Below, piece by piece: positions 52,204 to 60,200 of a stretch of 64,000 bases of DNA. The translations under genes and the position numbers were made by a program. Below the pieces are notes generated by a model. That model was not told where the DNA came from. It saw only the letters and a list, made by a program, of their open reading frames with translations, and did not search any database. Location: assembly GCA_016699695.1 (NCBI GenBank), contig CP065006.1, positions 1,116,001 through 1,180,000 on the forward strand. The letters are read 5' to 3'. How positions within the stretch are numbered: position 1 is the first letter of the stretch; each line of letters starts with the position of its first letter. The DNA is from Bacteroidota bacterium (GTDB taxonomy: Bacteria > Bacteroidota > Bacteroidia > Bacteroidales > UBA10428).

Positions 52204-52226
52204 TTAAGTCTCACGAATAAAAAAAA
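52204..52226. repeat. Dispersed intergenic repeat, copy B
   Basis: TTAAGTCTCACGAATAAA plus a run of A residues is identical to the sequence at 47424, and again lies next to the terminator of a minus-strand gene. Confidence 0.5.
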
Positions 52227-52248
52227 GGCCGATGATTTCTCACAGGCC
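52219..52248 (-). terminator. Intrinsic terminator after the MaoC-like gene
   Basis: On the minus strand GGCCTGTGA and TCATCGGCC (52240-52248 with 52227-52235) pair with one mismatch around a GAAA tetraloop, followed by eight T residues. It is 22 bases after the stop. Confidence 0.7.
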
Positions 52249-52269
52249 CGAAAGTATAATTGAAAAATC

Positions 52270-52737
52270 TTACTTATTAAAATGGTAAAGAAATACGACT
52301 GTAGCTTCGAAAGCTGGCTTTTTGGCGCCCTCCACTTCCAGCGAACAGCTCATTTCGGTTTTGGTTGTTCCACGTAAATCTTTAATCGACTGAAGGGTAC
52401 AGCGCAAGCGGACTTTTCCGTTTACCGGAACAGCCTGGTTAAAACGAAGATTCTCGATGCCATAGTTAACCATCATCTTCACATTTTTAAACTCCACAAT
52501 TTGCTCCCACAAATAGGGCAACAGCGATAAAGTTAAATATCCATGGGCAATGGTTGTTCCGTATTGCGACTCGGTTTTGCAACGCTCAGGGTCGGTATGA
52601 ATCCATTGGTGGTCGATGGTAGCTTCGGCAAACTTGTTAATTTGCTCCTGGGTTATCTGATGATAGTCGGACACGCCAATTTCCTTGCCCAGGTAAGAGG
52701 CAAACTCATCGTAACCATTGATTATTTTTTTGCTCAT
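52270..52737 (-). CDS. MaoC-family hydratase
   Basis: This 155-residue protein has the hot-dog fold hydratase motif: FAEATIDHQWIHTDPERC (about residues 31-48) with the catalytic Asp and His, and YGTTIAHGYLTLSLLP (about 59-74) completing the pocket. It belongs to the (R)-specific enoyl-CoA hydratase group, which hydrates 2-enoyl-CoA to (R)-3-hydroxyacyl-CoA. It is monocistronic. Supply of acyl substrates to the nearby polyketide cluster is possible but speculative. Confidence 0.85.
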   Translation of the reverse strand: MSKKIINGYDEFASYLGKEIGVSDYHQITQEQINKFAEATIDHQWIHTDPERCKTESQYGTTIAHGYLTLSLLPYLWEQIVEFKNVKMMVNYGIENLRFNQAVPVNGKVRLRCTLQSIKDLRGTTKTEMSCSLEVEGAKKPAFEATVVFLYHFNK

Positions 52738-52833
52738 TCGGCTATGCTTGTTAGCGGGTTAAGGACACAAAAATAGAAATTATGTCTAAACAGGTACTTA
52801 TTAATTCAAATTAGTTTAAAATACATTCGTGCT

Positions 52834-53886
52834 TTATTGGTTGTTCGCTCTGATAAAAGGCTTACTTACAAGCTTTCCGTTACTAACAACCTTAAGCAGG
52901 TACATACCCTCGCCGAGGAAACTTACATCGTATACGCCCTCTGCATTTGGTTCGAACTGTTTTATCAGTCTGCCATCGAGGGTAAATACCTGAAAGTTTT
53001 GAAGTGGCGAGACGCCAGGAGCAAGCACCGACAAATTTTGCCCCACTGGATTGGGAAATAGCTGTAATTCATTTTCGAAGTCTGGTTCATTAATTGCTGT
53101 TCCGGCATCGCCGCCCAAGGCGTTCACTACGGCGCGGGCAAAATGAGGGCCAGCATATTCGTTGGCAGCTGTATTTGGATGCGAATCGTCGCCATCGTGG
53201 CTGCGTTCATACTCATACTTTAAACAGTATTGAACACCATTGGTTGGTGAAGCGCTTTGTTCGGCCACAAGACCAAAAAAATCGAAGATATAAATGTTCG
53301 GGTGATCCTGGCTATCTTCTGTGAGGAAATCGTTCTTCACCCAATCGACAAATTCTCCTGCGCGGGCAGCCACATCGGCACTGGTAGAAAGCCGGTGCAA
53401 GGGGGCAAGGGTCCATAGCATGAATTTAGTTTCGGGCATGGTATCCATCATCTGGCGCAGTGCCCTGTATTGTGCCTGGTAGTTTTCGATTGTTTGCGAA
53501 GAGGAACTCACATCGGGATTTCCCGTATTGGCACCAATAGAGGCTCCCGGAAAACAGTGTTTGAAAATAACCAGTTCACAACCTTCGGCAATACTTCCGA
53601 TGCACTCAATGCCAGGCTGAACGTTGTCGCACGAGCCATCGATCCATAGTTTCCAATAGTCATAAGCATAGTTCGACCAGCCCCAGGGTGAATCGGGATA
53701 ACTGCGTTCTTCGATGCTGAAGTCGGTTCCGTTTCCGAGGTTATAATCACTAATCCACTCTGGCACATTACCTTCGGAATACACATTGCCTCCGGTTGAG
53801 TGATGCAGAAAAACAGCGTGATTCTCCTGAGCATTCGATAGTATTGCCAGGCTCATGCCAAGAATTGTAAAGAATAATTTTTTCAT
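52834..53886 (-). CDS. Secreted SGNH-like protein with type IX sorting domain
   Basis: This 350-residue protein has a signal peptide (about residues 1-19) and a C-terminal Por/T9SS sorting domain (about 265-350, starting ELQLFPNPVGQ and ending with short beta repeats). It should therefore be exported to the surface or medium. The catalytic-like region starts HAVFLHHSTGGNVYSEGNVP and has DDSHPNTAANEYAG near residue 235, reminiscent of SGNH blocks I and V, with Ser in HHSTGG instead of GDS. The family is not firmly recognised; an esterase acting on external polymers is a guess. Confidence 0.65.
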   Translation of the reverse strand: MKKLFFTILGMSLAILSNAQENHAVFLHHSTGGNVYSEGNVPEWISDYNLGNGTDFSIEERSYPDSPWGWSNYAYDYWKLWIDGSCDNVQPGIECIGSIAEGCELVIFKHCFPGASIGANTGNPDVSSSSQTIENYQAQYRALRQMMDTMPETKFMLWTLAPLHRLSTSADVAARAGEFVDWVKNDFLTEDSQDHPNIYIFDFFGLVAEQSASPTNGVQYCLKYEYERSHDGDDSHPNTAANEYAGPHFARAVVNALGGDAGTAINEPDFENELQLFPNPVGQNLSVLAPGVSPLQNFQVFTLDGRLIKQFEPNAEGVYDVSFLGEGMYLLKVVSNGKLVSKPFIRANNQ

Positions 53887-54221
53887 TTTGGATAGGGTTT
53901 AGGTAACTGAAAATCAAAAATAAGCTTTTTATAAGCGATTTTTTACTCAAAGAAATTAACCATCCTCTCGATTATGCAGTTTCAGAACTTAGCCTTTCTT
54001 TATTGAAAGATGAGAATCGTAGAATATTTCAATTACAGCTAGTATTTTTTTCAAAACAAAAGCTATTGATTAGCCTTTGTTATACCTTTTATATTTTAGT
54101 TTTATATGCCCGGATTTACCGATGGTTTATTGGCACTAGCGTCTATTGGACATGAAATATAAATGCGGGGGAGTGTTAAAAAAACAAAGCAAATTTTTCG
54201 TTAGAGTGAAGATTTTGCACG
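53887..54221. other. AT-rich intergenic region before the polyketide cluster 3' end
   Basis: The 335 bases between the T9SS protein start and the monooxygenase stop are AT-rich. No tRNA, ORF or convincing terminator was found in them. Confidence 0.4.
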
Positions 54222-55817
54222 CTATCGCTTAAGGTAATGATAAAGGTATCTTTCCAGGTGGTTATAATCGAAAGCAGACGAGCGATAAGCCACATACATG
54301 TCTGGTCGCACAAGATAGAAACCGCTTTTTTTAATGCCGAATTGATCAAATAAGTGTTTTTTTTCTCCAGAGAGATATAGTTCCTCTATGTTCAGTATAG
54401 AATGATATTTCTGAGCAATGGCATCTATATTAAACGAGTTGCGTTCATCGGTAAACACAAAGAGTGTAAAATTTATTCTGTCGATTCTGTCCTGGATGTT
54501 TATTACATTCTCTTTGTCAGTGTAAACTAAATAAGGAAATCGATCTCCAGGCTTTGGGGAATGCCTTGGAAAACTTCCAAATGATGAAGGTTTCTTCAAT
54601 GTATTTTTCCGATAATTTATGCCGGTTCCTGAAAGTGCCTTGAAAAAAGAGTTGGAAAGCTTCTTTCGCTTCTCTACCTGCACAAATATCCTATTCAATA
54701 TAAAGGGAAGCGCTTGTAAACGAATTGTTTTAATCAACACATTTGGGCTTGTTACCAAACTGTAAAATAATCCTGTAAAATGGGCTGTCCGCTTTGCAAT
54801 GCCTATTCTTTCCGTGGCATAACTTTGTAAAAGTGCAGGATGTGCTTTTTGCTTTATTACAAAGGAAAGTTTCCATGCCAGGTTATAGGCATCTTGTATT
54901 CCGGTATTCATTCCCTGTGCGCCCACCGGGGTAAATGTATGAGCAGCATCGCCAGCCAGGAAGATGTTGGTTTTTTGGTACACCTTTGCATATCGCTGAT
55001 GGGAGTGTGAAACCGAAAACCATTCTGGATTGTATAGGCGTATTTTTGTCCGAAGCCTCTCGGCAAATTTTACTTCCACATCCTCAAAAGTAATTCTGTC
55101 CTTCCCTTCCAAGTTTTTTGGAATAATGCCGTCAATCCGCTTTCTGCCCTCCTTAAGCGGGAAAAATCCGGAGGTGGAATAGTTTGAGAATGAAAAGCAC
55201 ATTTCATCAGCCGGCAAATCAGTTTCAGCCTTGCAATCGATTATAAACAAAGAAATTGGGTGCCGTTTTCCAATAAATGGAATTTTCAATTGTTCGCGCA
55301 CAAAGCTGTTTCCTCCATCGGCTGCAACCAAATAGTTCGACTTGATTATTTCTTCTTTTTCACCTTCTTTTTGCACCACTGAAGCAATTGGCACCTCCCC
55401 TTTCGAAAAACTTTTCAATTCTGTTTTCCACTCAATTGTGCGACCCTTCGAAAGAATAAAATCGATTAACAATTGTTCGGTTTTCGATTGTTCAATCAGA
55501 TGCAGATTTGGAAATTTTGAAAGACCCTGTCCTATATCTCTTAAGGAAACATGTGCTTTTTTTACCCCGTTAAAAACAACACTAAGGTCATTGGCAAGAA
55601 TTGTTTCCTGCAAAGCTTTTTCGGCTATGCCCATTTGGTCAAAAATCTCCATTGTTCGGGCATGGATTATTAATGCACCAGAATAAGTAGAAGGGTGTGA
55701 CTTCTTATCAATAATACGAAAAGGAATCTGGTGAATGGCCAGTTGGCAAGCCATCATCAGGCCTGTTGGTCCAGCCCCGGCAATTAAAACTTCGATGGGT
55801 TTATCAGTACTTTCCAT
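54222..55817 (-). CDS. FAD-dependent aromatic monooxygenase
   Basis: This 531-residue flavoprotein is a class A aromatic hydroxylase of the PheA/TfdB/MhpA type. GAGPTG (residues 14-19) binds the FAD ADP moiety, AADGGNSFVRE (165-175) is the DG motif, and GDAAHTFTPVGAQGMN (289-304) is the GD motif. A C-terminal thioredoxin-like domain (about 400-531) is typical. It is the last gene of the UbiA/PKS/methyltransferase operon, 4 bases after the methyltransferase. It may hydroxylate the aromatic ring made by the polyketide synthase, as SrsC does in Streptomyces griseus; that is an analogy. Confidence 0.85.
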   Translation of the reverse strand: MESTDKPIEVLIAGAGPTGLMMACQLAIHQIPFRIIDKKSHPSTYSGALIIHARTMEIFDQMGIAEKALQETILANDLSVVFNGVKKAHVSLRDIGQGLSKFPNLHLIEQSKTEQLLIDFILSKGRTIEWKTELKSFSKGEVPIASVVQKEGEKEEIIKSNYLVAADGGNSFVREQLKIPFIGKRHPISLFIIDCKAETDLPADEMCFSFSNYSTSGFFPLKEGRKRIDGIIPKNLEGKDRITFEDVEVKFAERLRTKIRLYNPEWFSVSHSHQRYAKVYQKTNIFLAGDAAHTFTPVGAQGMNTGIQDAYNLAWKLSFVIKQKAHPALLQSYATERIGIAKRTAHFTGLFYSLVTSPNVLIKTIRLQALPFILNRIFVQVEKRKKLSNSFFKALSGTGINYRKNTLKKPSSFGSFPRHSPKPGDRFPYLVYTDKENVINIQDRIDRINFTLFVFTDERNSFNIDAIAQKYHSILNIEELYLSGEKKHLFDQFGIKKSGFYLVRPDMYVAYRSSAFDYNHLERYLYHYLKR

Positions 55818-55821
55818 ATTT

Positions 55822-56526
55822 TTAAATGTATCCCACCACTAGAAAACGAAAAGGCCATGCTTTATAAATGGAATAGTTTTTTATGTTTGCTGTAGCCATG
55901 AGTTGCCCTATTTCGTTAAACCTAAAGCCCCTGAGAACGGAGATCGGGCCATCATTTTTTGCCAATTCAGATCCATTCAATAACCTTGGGAACAGCCAGG
56001 CTGCACTATATGCCATCCAATTTCTTTTCAAATCGTTGATAACAAAACCACATTGAAGGTTTTGTTTGAAATACACAAATAAGTCAACCAGCTCTTCGTG
56101 GCTTAAATGATGACAAAATAAAGAGCAATGCACAATGTCTATATTTTTGTTTTCCGAAAGGAAATCGGAGTAATTCATGCAAACTCCATTAATCTCAGGA
56201 TATTCGGCACAATGCGTGTTTAAATAAGCAATGGCATCAGGATTGAAATCTACGCCTGTTAATTGTACTTTAAGATTATTCTTCCTTGCCCAATTGGCAA
56301 TATTTACTAAGAAATCGCCACTTCCACAGCCCAGATCCACGATGTGATATGTTTTGTTATGAATGTAAACCAATTGTTTTATCCCTTTCATGGAAATTCT
56401 ATATCCTCCTGTAAACTTGTTTAGGAAATCGAGTTCTTTCAGGTTTTTTCGAAGTAGGTTGGCATCAATGTTTGGTTCATCAAGCATTTCCTTCTGTAAG
56501 GAACGGTGTTTAAACTTATTCGGCAT
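55822..56526 (-). CDS. SAM-dependent methyltransferase
   Basis: This 234-residue class I methyltransferase has motif I HIVDLGCGSGDFL (residues 61-73), GVDFNPDAI near 91-99 and IVHCSLFCHHLSHEE near 129-143. The C-terminal NDGPISVLRGF (about 190-200) resembles the segment seen in methyltransferases beside type III polyketide synthases. Its first codons overlap the polyketide synthase end by 11 bases, implying coupling. O-methylation of a resorcinol or quinol product is the likely role, inferred from the cluster. Confidence 0.85.
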   Translation of the reverse strand: MPNKFKHRSLQKEMLDEPNIDANLLRKNLKELDFLNKFTGGYRISMKGIKQLVYIHNKTYHIVDLGCGSGDFLVNIANWARKNNLKVQLTGVDFNPDAIAYLNTHCAEYPEINGVCMNYSDFLSENKNIDIVHCSLFCHHLSHEELVDLFVYFKQNLQCGFVINDLKRNWMAYSAAWLFPRLLNGSELAKNDGPISVLRGFRFNEIGQLMATANIKNYSIYKAWPFRFLVVGYI

Positions 56527-57616
56527 AGGTAAACTTTGCTGTTTCGATGCTTAATCCCGGTCCAAACCCAATGGCAAGTATGGTTTCTTCGGGTTTATGA
56601 CTTGAATGCATCATCTCATTCAGTACAAATAAAATGGTGGGAGAAGACATATTTCCATTTTCCTCAAATACCTTGTAGGAATGTTGCAAATCTTCGGTGC
56701 TAAGTTCCAGTTGCTTTTTTAGGGCATCCAGTATTCTTTTACCACCAGGGTGCACAGCCCACTTATTTATTTTTAAAGGGTCGATATTCAGGTTTAAGCT
56801 CGCTTTTGAAACAATTTCCTTTGAATGACTGCCTATAAAATCAGGTATTGCAGGATCTAAAACCATTTCGAAATTTAAAGACTTAATGTTCCACGCCATA
56901 AAGTTTTTTCCTTTGTCCAGCAACAGCGAGTAAAAACCATTCATTTCCAATCCTTTTTGGCTATTCTGTTTGGCAGCCTTATTCGAAACAACCAAAACAG
57001 CCGCAGCCCCATCGCCGAAAATGGTGTTCGACAACAAATTATCGGTATTGTCCTTAGGTTGAAAATGTAGGGTGCACAACTCCACACACACTACCAGCAC
57101 TTTTGCATTTTCATCGGTTTTGACAATCATATCTGCAATTTTCAGGGCCGGGAATGCAGCATTACAACCCATAAAATTTACCGATGTTCGGAAGATATCG
57201 TTGGGAAGCTGTAACCGCTCCATAATCTCGGTATCGATGCCGGGTGAATACAATCCGGTGCAAGTGACGGTAATTAAATGGCTAATTTTAATTTCCGCAG
57301 GGGTGCTATTCAACTTTTTAATAGCCTTGTGTATGGCATCAATTGCCAAAGAAGCAGCATGCTCTTTATACACGAGTAATCTTTCTTCCACATTTGGTGC
57401 TGTTTTACCGGTAGCAAAAATAATTCTGTCCGAACAATCAGGATTAAAGTCTGGAACAACGGAATAGCGCTTTTTAATACCACTTTGATGAAACAGCAAT
57501 TTTAGCTTCCGCGATGCAGTATTATTTTTATAGGCCGTCTGCATGAATTTTAAGATATCCTCTTGTGGGGTGCAATATTTTGGTAAAGCAGTTCCGATTG
57601 AAATTATTCTACTCAT
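56516..57616 (-). CDS. Type III polyketide synthase
   Basis: This 366-residue chalcone synthase-fold enzyme condenses malonyl-CoA units onto an acyl-CoA starter. The catalytic triad is complete: Cys151 in FMGCNAAFPA, His289 in WAVHPGGKR and Asn322 in NGNMSSPTI. The conserved GFGPG loop is at 350-354. Whether it makes alkylresorcinols, alkylpyrones or phloroglucinols cannot be read from sequence. It begins 2 bases after the UbiA stop and overlaps the methyltransferase start. It is the core of a four-gene biosynthetic operon. Confidence 0.93.
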   Translation of the reverse strand: MSRIISIGTALPKYCTPQEDILKFMQTAYKNNTASRKLKLLFHQSGIKKRYSVVPDFNPDCSDRIIFATGKTAPNVEERLLVYKEHAASLAIDAIHKAIKKLNSTPAEIKISHLITVTCTGLYSPGIDTEIMERLQLPNDIFRTSVNFMGCNAAFPALKIADMIVKTDENAKVLVVCVELCTLHFQPKDNTDNLLSNTIFGDGAAAVLVVSNKAAKQNSQKGLEMNGFYSLLLDKGKNFMAWNIKSLNFEMVLDPAIPDFIGSHSKEIVSKASLNLNIDPLKINKWAVHPGGKRILDALKKQLELSTEDLQHSYKVFEENGNMSSPTILFVLNEMMHSSHKPEETILAIGFGPGLSIETAKFTYAE

Positions 57617-57618
57617 TT

Positions 57619-58524
57619 TTAAAACCAGGTAAAGGATTTATTCAAAATCAAAATCAGGAAATATGAATTCATACAAGCGGATGTCAAGAGGTTCATAGTC
57701 ATGGTATTTTCGAAATTAGCATACCGCGTGTCCTTGCGAACCTTATTAAACCAGATGTTCAATTTAATAATTACAGGAAGCATCATGATAATAAAAACGA
57801 CCCATTGGCCCGGTTTGCTTGTTAAACTGAAATAATAAAAAAGGATTAGCGTGGCAATTGAAAACAAGATGGCTGAAAAAATAAAGGTTCCTTTATATCC
57901 AAGTTTATAGCTTATGCTGATTACCCCATCCTTTTTATCGGCCTCGTGCTGATAAATTTGGGTCAGGGGATAAACACTGCCAATAAATAAACTGGATACA
58001 CTCATACAAATAATGTGATTAAGCGACAAAACTTCAACTGAAAAGCCGGAAATTGCCGTAAACGCCATCAGGTATACAAAGGCACCCTGAAAAATAAATA
58101 CGGTTAGAAACCCAACGATGGGATATTTCTTTAATCGGATTCTTCTGTAGCTATAAGCCCTGGACATGCTTATAAAAATCAACACAAAAAGCGAAAAGAA
58201 AATTGAAACCAATAAAGCCAAAAGCACAGCCGCAATATCAAACATGAGGGTTACATAAAATAAGTTTTCAGAAACCTTTGGAGGATGCTTTAGCCCGCCT
58301 ATACTACTCTCATCTCGATCCTGGTAACTATTATACCCATTGCTGGAGGGAAAAACCAAGAGGTGGAGAATAAAAAATGCAATGGCAGTGGATAGCCAGT
58401 TCACACTGTTTGCCTGACTTAAGGCAAAAAGAAACACAGGCATTAAAAAAAAAGAAAACGGAAAACGAAGGTGTTTTACGGTGCTACAATCAAACAAATA
58501 GGGATTGATAATGAATTTAGCCAT
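57619..58524 (-). CDS. UbiA-family prenyltransferase
   Basis: This 301-residue protein has about eight transmembrane segments and both aspartate-rich motifs: NSYQDRDES (residues 65-73; N-x3-D) after the second helix, and HEADKKDG (193-200) in the middle. Such enzymes attach prenyl chains to aromatic acceptors. It is the first gene of the operon with the type III polyketide synthase, so the product of that enzyme is the likely acceptor. It is not the menaquinone MenA by context. The prenyl donor is unknown. Confidence 0.82.
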   Translation of the reverse strand: MAKFIINPYLFDCSTVKHLRFPFSFFLMPVFLFALSQANSVNWLSTAIAFFILHLLVFPSSNGYNSYQDRDESSIGGLKHPPKVSENLFYVTLMFDIAAVLLALLVSIFFSLFVLIFISMSRAYSYRRIRLKKYPIVGFLTVFIFQGAFVYLMAFTAISGFSVEVLSLNHIICMSVSSLFIGSVYPLTQIYQHEADKKDGVISISYKLGYKGTFIFSAILFSIATLILFYYFSLTSKPGQWVVFIIMMLPVIIKLNIWFNKVRKDTRYANFENTMTMNLLTSACMNSYFLILILNKSFTWF

Positions 58525-58977
58525 TTCAGAGAATTTGTTAAATGATTAGCCTCTATTATGCCTGTTACAAATTTTAATTTTGCCCACGCTCACCCCTCTT
58601 TCCCCTTAAGGGGATGACCCCCGCGCTGTTCCATGAAGTGACTTAAAATGTGCTTTTTAGCAAAATAAACAGAAGCTTGAAATTAATATGAAACCAAGAT
58701 TTATGTATCTTACTGTTATGATAATAGTTAATCATTATTTCTTAAAACCACAACATGTTAAATGCTATATTGTTTTATACATGCCTGTAATAAAATAATC
58801 ATGTTAGGCTGGTGTTTTTTTACTTAGACAATTTCCGAATTTAGCAACTAAAAACCTAAGTCTTAAACATTCGGTCTTGTATTCTGTTCTTTTTACAACA
58901 AATCAACTACGGCATTCTGCAAATAAAGTGTATGTAGAAATAGATCAGTTTCCCGGCCCACAAATTTTTATTAACCC
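58525..58977. other. Intergenic region between the polyketide cluster and the NAD(P)-binding gene
   Basis: The 453 bases separate divergent genes and are AT-rich. They contain repeat copy 2 (58582-58632). An AAATTTG tract near 58566-58575, read on the minus strand, is a near match to a -7 element for the operon. No ORF or tRNA was seen. Confidence 0.4.
58582..58632. repeat. Dispersed palindromic intergenic repeat, copy 2
   Basis: GCCCACGCTCACCCCTC again starts the block, followed by TTCCCCTTAAGGGGATGACC. It is the second copy of the repeat at 52058-52110 and lies just upstream of the polyketide operon. Confidence 0.7.
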
Positions 58978-59631
58978 ATGAAAAACACACTCGTTATTGG
59001 AAGCACCGGATTGGTAGGAAGCCACCTGGTTCGCGAACTGGAAGCCCATGCCGGCGTCGAAACCATTCGCCTTCTGGTAAGAAAATCCGGTGTTGCCGCT
59101 GGCAAAAAAACCGAAGTAATTGTAAGCGATTTCTCAAAAGAATCTTTGTCTGAGGCCATGCAAGGGATTTCAGCAGTTTTTATCTGCCTGGGCACTACCA
59201 TTATAAAAGCCGGCAGCATACAAGCAATGGAAGCCATCGACCGCGATTTACCCATACAAATAGCCAGCTTTGCAAGCCAGAATGGTGTGAAACAACTGGC
59301 AGCAGTGTCTTCTGTCGGGGCTAATGCGAAATCGGGCAATTACTACCTGCGCATTAAAGGTGAAATGGAACAAGGCATTCAAAAAATTGGTTTCGAGAAT
59401 CTTGCTCTTGTAAGACCCTCCCTTATTTTGGGAGACAGAAACGAAAAACGCTTTGGAGAAAGCTTCGCAAAAGTGATGATGCGAGCTGCAGGCTTTCTTT
59501 TCGTCGGCAAATTACGTAAATACAAAGCTATCCATGCACGCACCATTGCCCGTGCCATGATACACATTTTAGAGCAAAACAATCAAAAAATAGTGTTTGA
59601 GTCAGACACACTGCAGGTTTTAGGACAATAA
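58978..59631 (+). CDS. NAD(P)-binding Rossmann protein (HTATIP2-like)
   Basis: This 217-residue protein begins with TLVIGSTGLVGSHLVREL (about residues 3-20), the GxxGxxG dinucleotide-binding motif of atypical short-chain dehydrogenases. AVSSVGAN near residue 105 and YLRIKGEMEQ near 120 replace the standard Ser/Tyr-x-x-x-Lys, with Tyr and Lys retained as YxRxK. It resembles the HTATIP2/TIP30-like oxidoreductases. The substrate is unknown. It is transcribed away from the polyketide operon. Confidence 0.75.
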   Translation: MKNTLVIGSTGLVGSHLVRELEAHAGVETIRLLVRKSGVAAGKKTEVIVSDFSKESLSEAMQGISAVFICLGTTIIKAGSIQAMEAIDRDLPIQIASFASQNGVKQLAAVSSVGANAKSGNYYLRIKGEMEQGIQKIGFENLALVRPSLILGDRNEKRFGESFAKVMMRAAGFLFVGKLRKYKAIHARTIARAMIHILEQNNQKIVFESDTLQVLGQ

Positions 59632-59781
59632 AGCCTTTGAGGAGAAAACACAAACCAAAATCACTCCAGATACTTTCAATTCCAATTTAATTTAGTACAC
59701 CCATCTGTCTGTATTTTTTTAGACAGAAGGGTAGCATTTTCGTTTTATTTGTAGTTTTTTTGTATTCCTAAACTAACACAC

Positions 59782-60132
59782 ATGGAAATTCAAGGTAAAA
59801 TAGTGCAGCTGCTTCCGGAACAAAAAGGCGAAGGCCGCAACGGACAATGGCGCAAAAAAGAATATGTGCTCGAAACACAGGATCAATATCCCAAAAAAGT
59901 GATTTTCAATCTCTGGAGCGAAAAAATTGACCAATTTCCTGTAAAAGAGGGCGACAAAGTAAAGGTGCATTTCGACCTGGAAAGCCGGGAATTTAACGGC
60001 CGCTGGTATACCGATGTAAAAGCCTGGAAAATTGAAAACCAGGGTACAGCGCCCAGCAATCTCCCACCCCTGCCCGATGAGAATGCTTTCGATAACCCTC
60101 CTCTGCCAGGAGAAGACGATCTTCCTTTTTAA
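59782..60132 (+). CDS. DUF3127 protein with SSB-like C-terminal tip
   Basis: This 116-residue protein is the Bacteroidota DUF3127 family. The N-terminal 85 residues (MEIQGKIVQLLPEQKGEGR, then LETQDQYPKKVIFNLW and VKVHFDLESREFNGRWYTDV) look like an OB-fold, as in primosomal or single-strand binding proteins. A flexible Pro-rich linker comes next. The last residues, PGEDDLPF, closely resemble the SSB C-terminal tip (DDDIPF) that recruits replication and repair enzymes. A DNA-binding or SSB-related role is inferred. It is not a standard Ssb by length or N-terminus. Confidence 0.75.
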   Translation: MEIQGKIVQLLPEQKGEGRNGQWRKKEYVLETQDQYPKKVIFNLWSEKIDQFPVKEGDKVKVHFDLESREFNGRWYTDVKAWKIENQGTAPSNLPPLPDENAFDNPPLPGEDDLPF

Positions 60133-60200
60133 GTGAGAAATCTCCTCAGCATCTTGTTTCAATTCCTGCAATTCGCAGATCAACCTACTGTTTCTGACGG

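Larger units (their letters stand above)
51937..52269. other. Intergenic region with dispersed repeats
   Basis: These 333 bases between the SDR start and the MaoC-like stop carry two dispersed repeats (52058-52110 and 52204-52226) and the MaoC terminator. No ORF of note was found. Confidence 0.5.
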
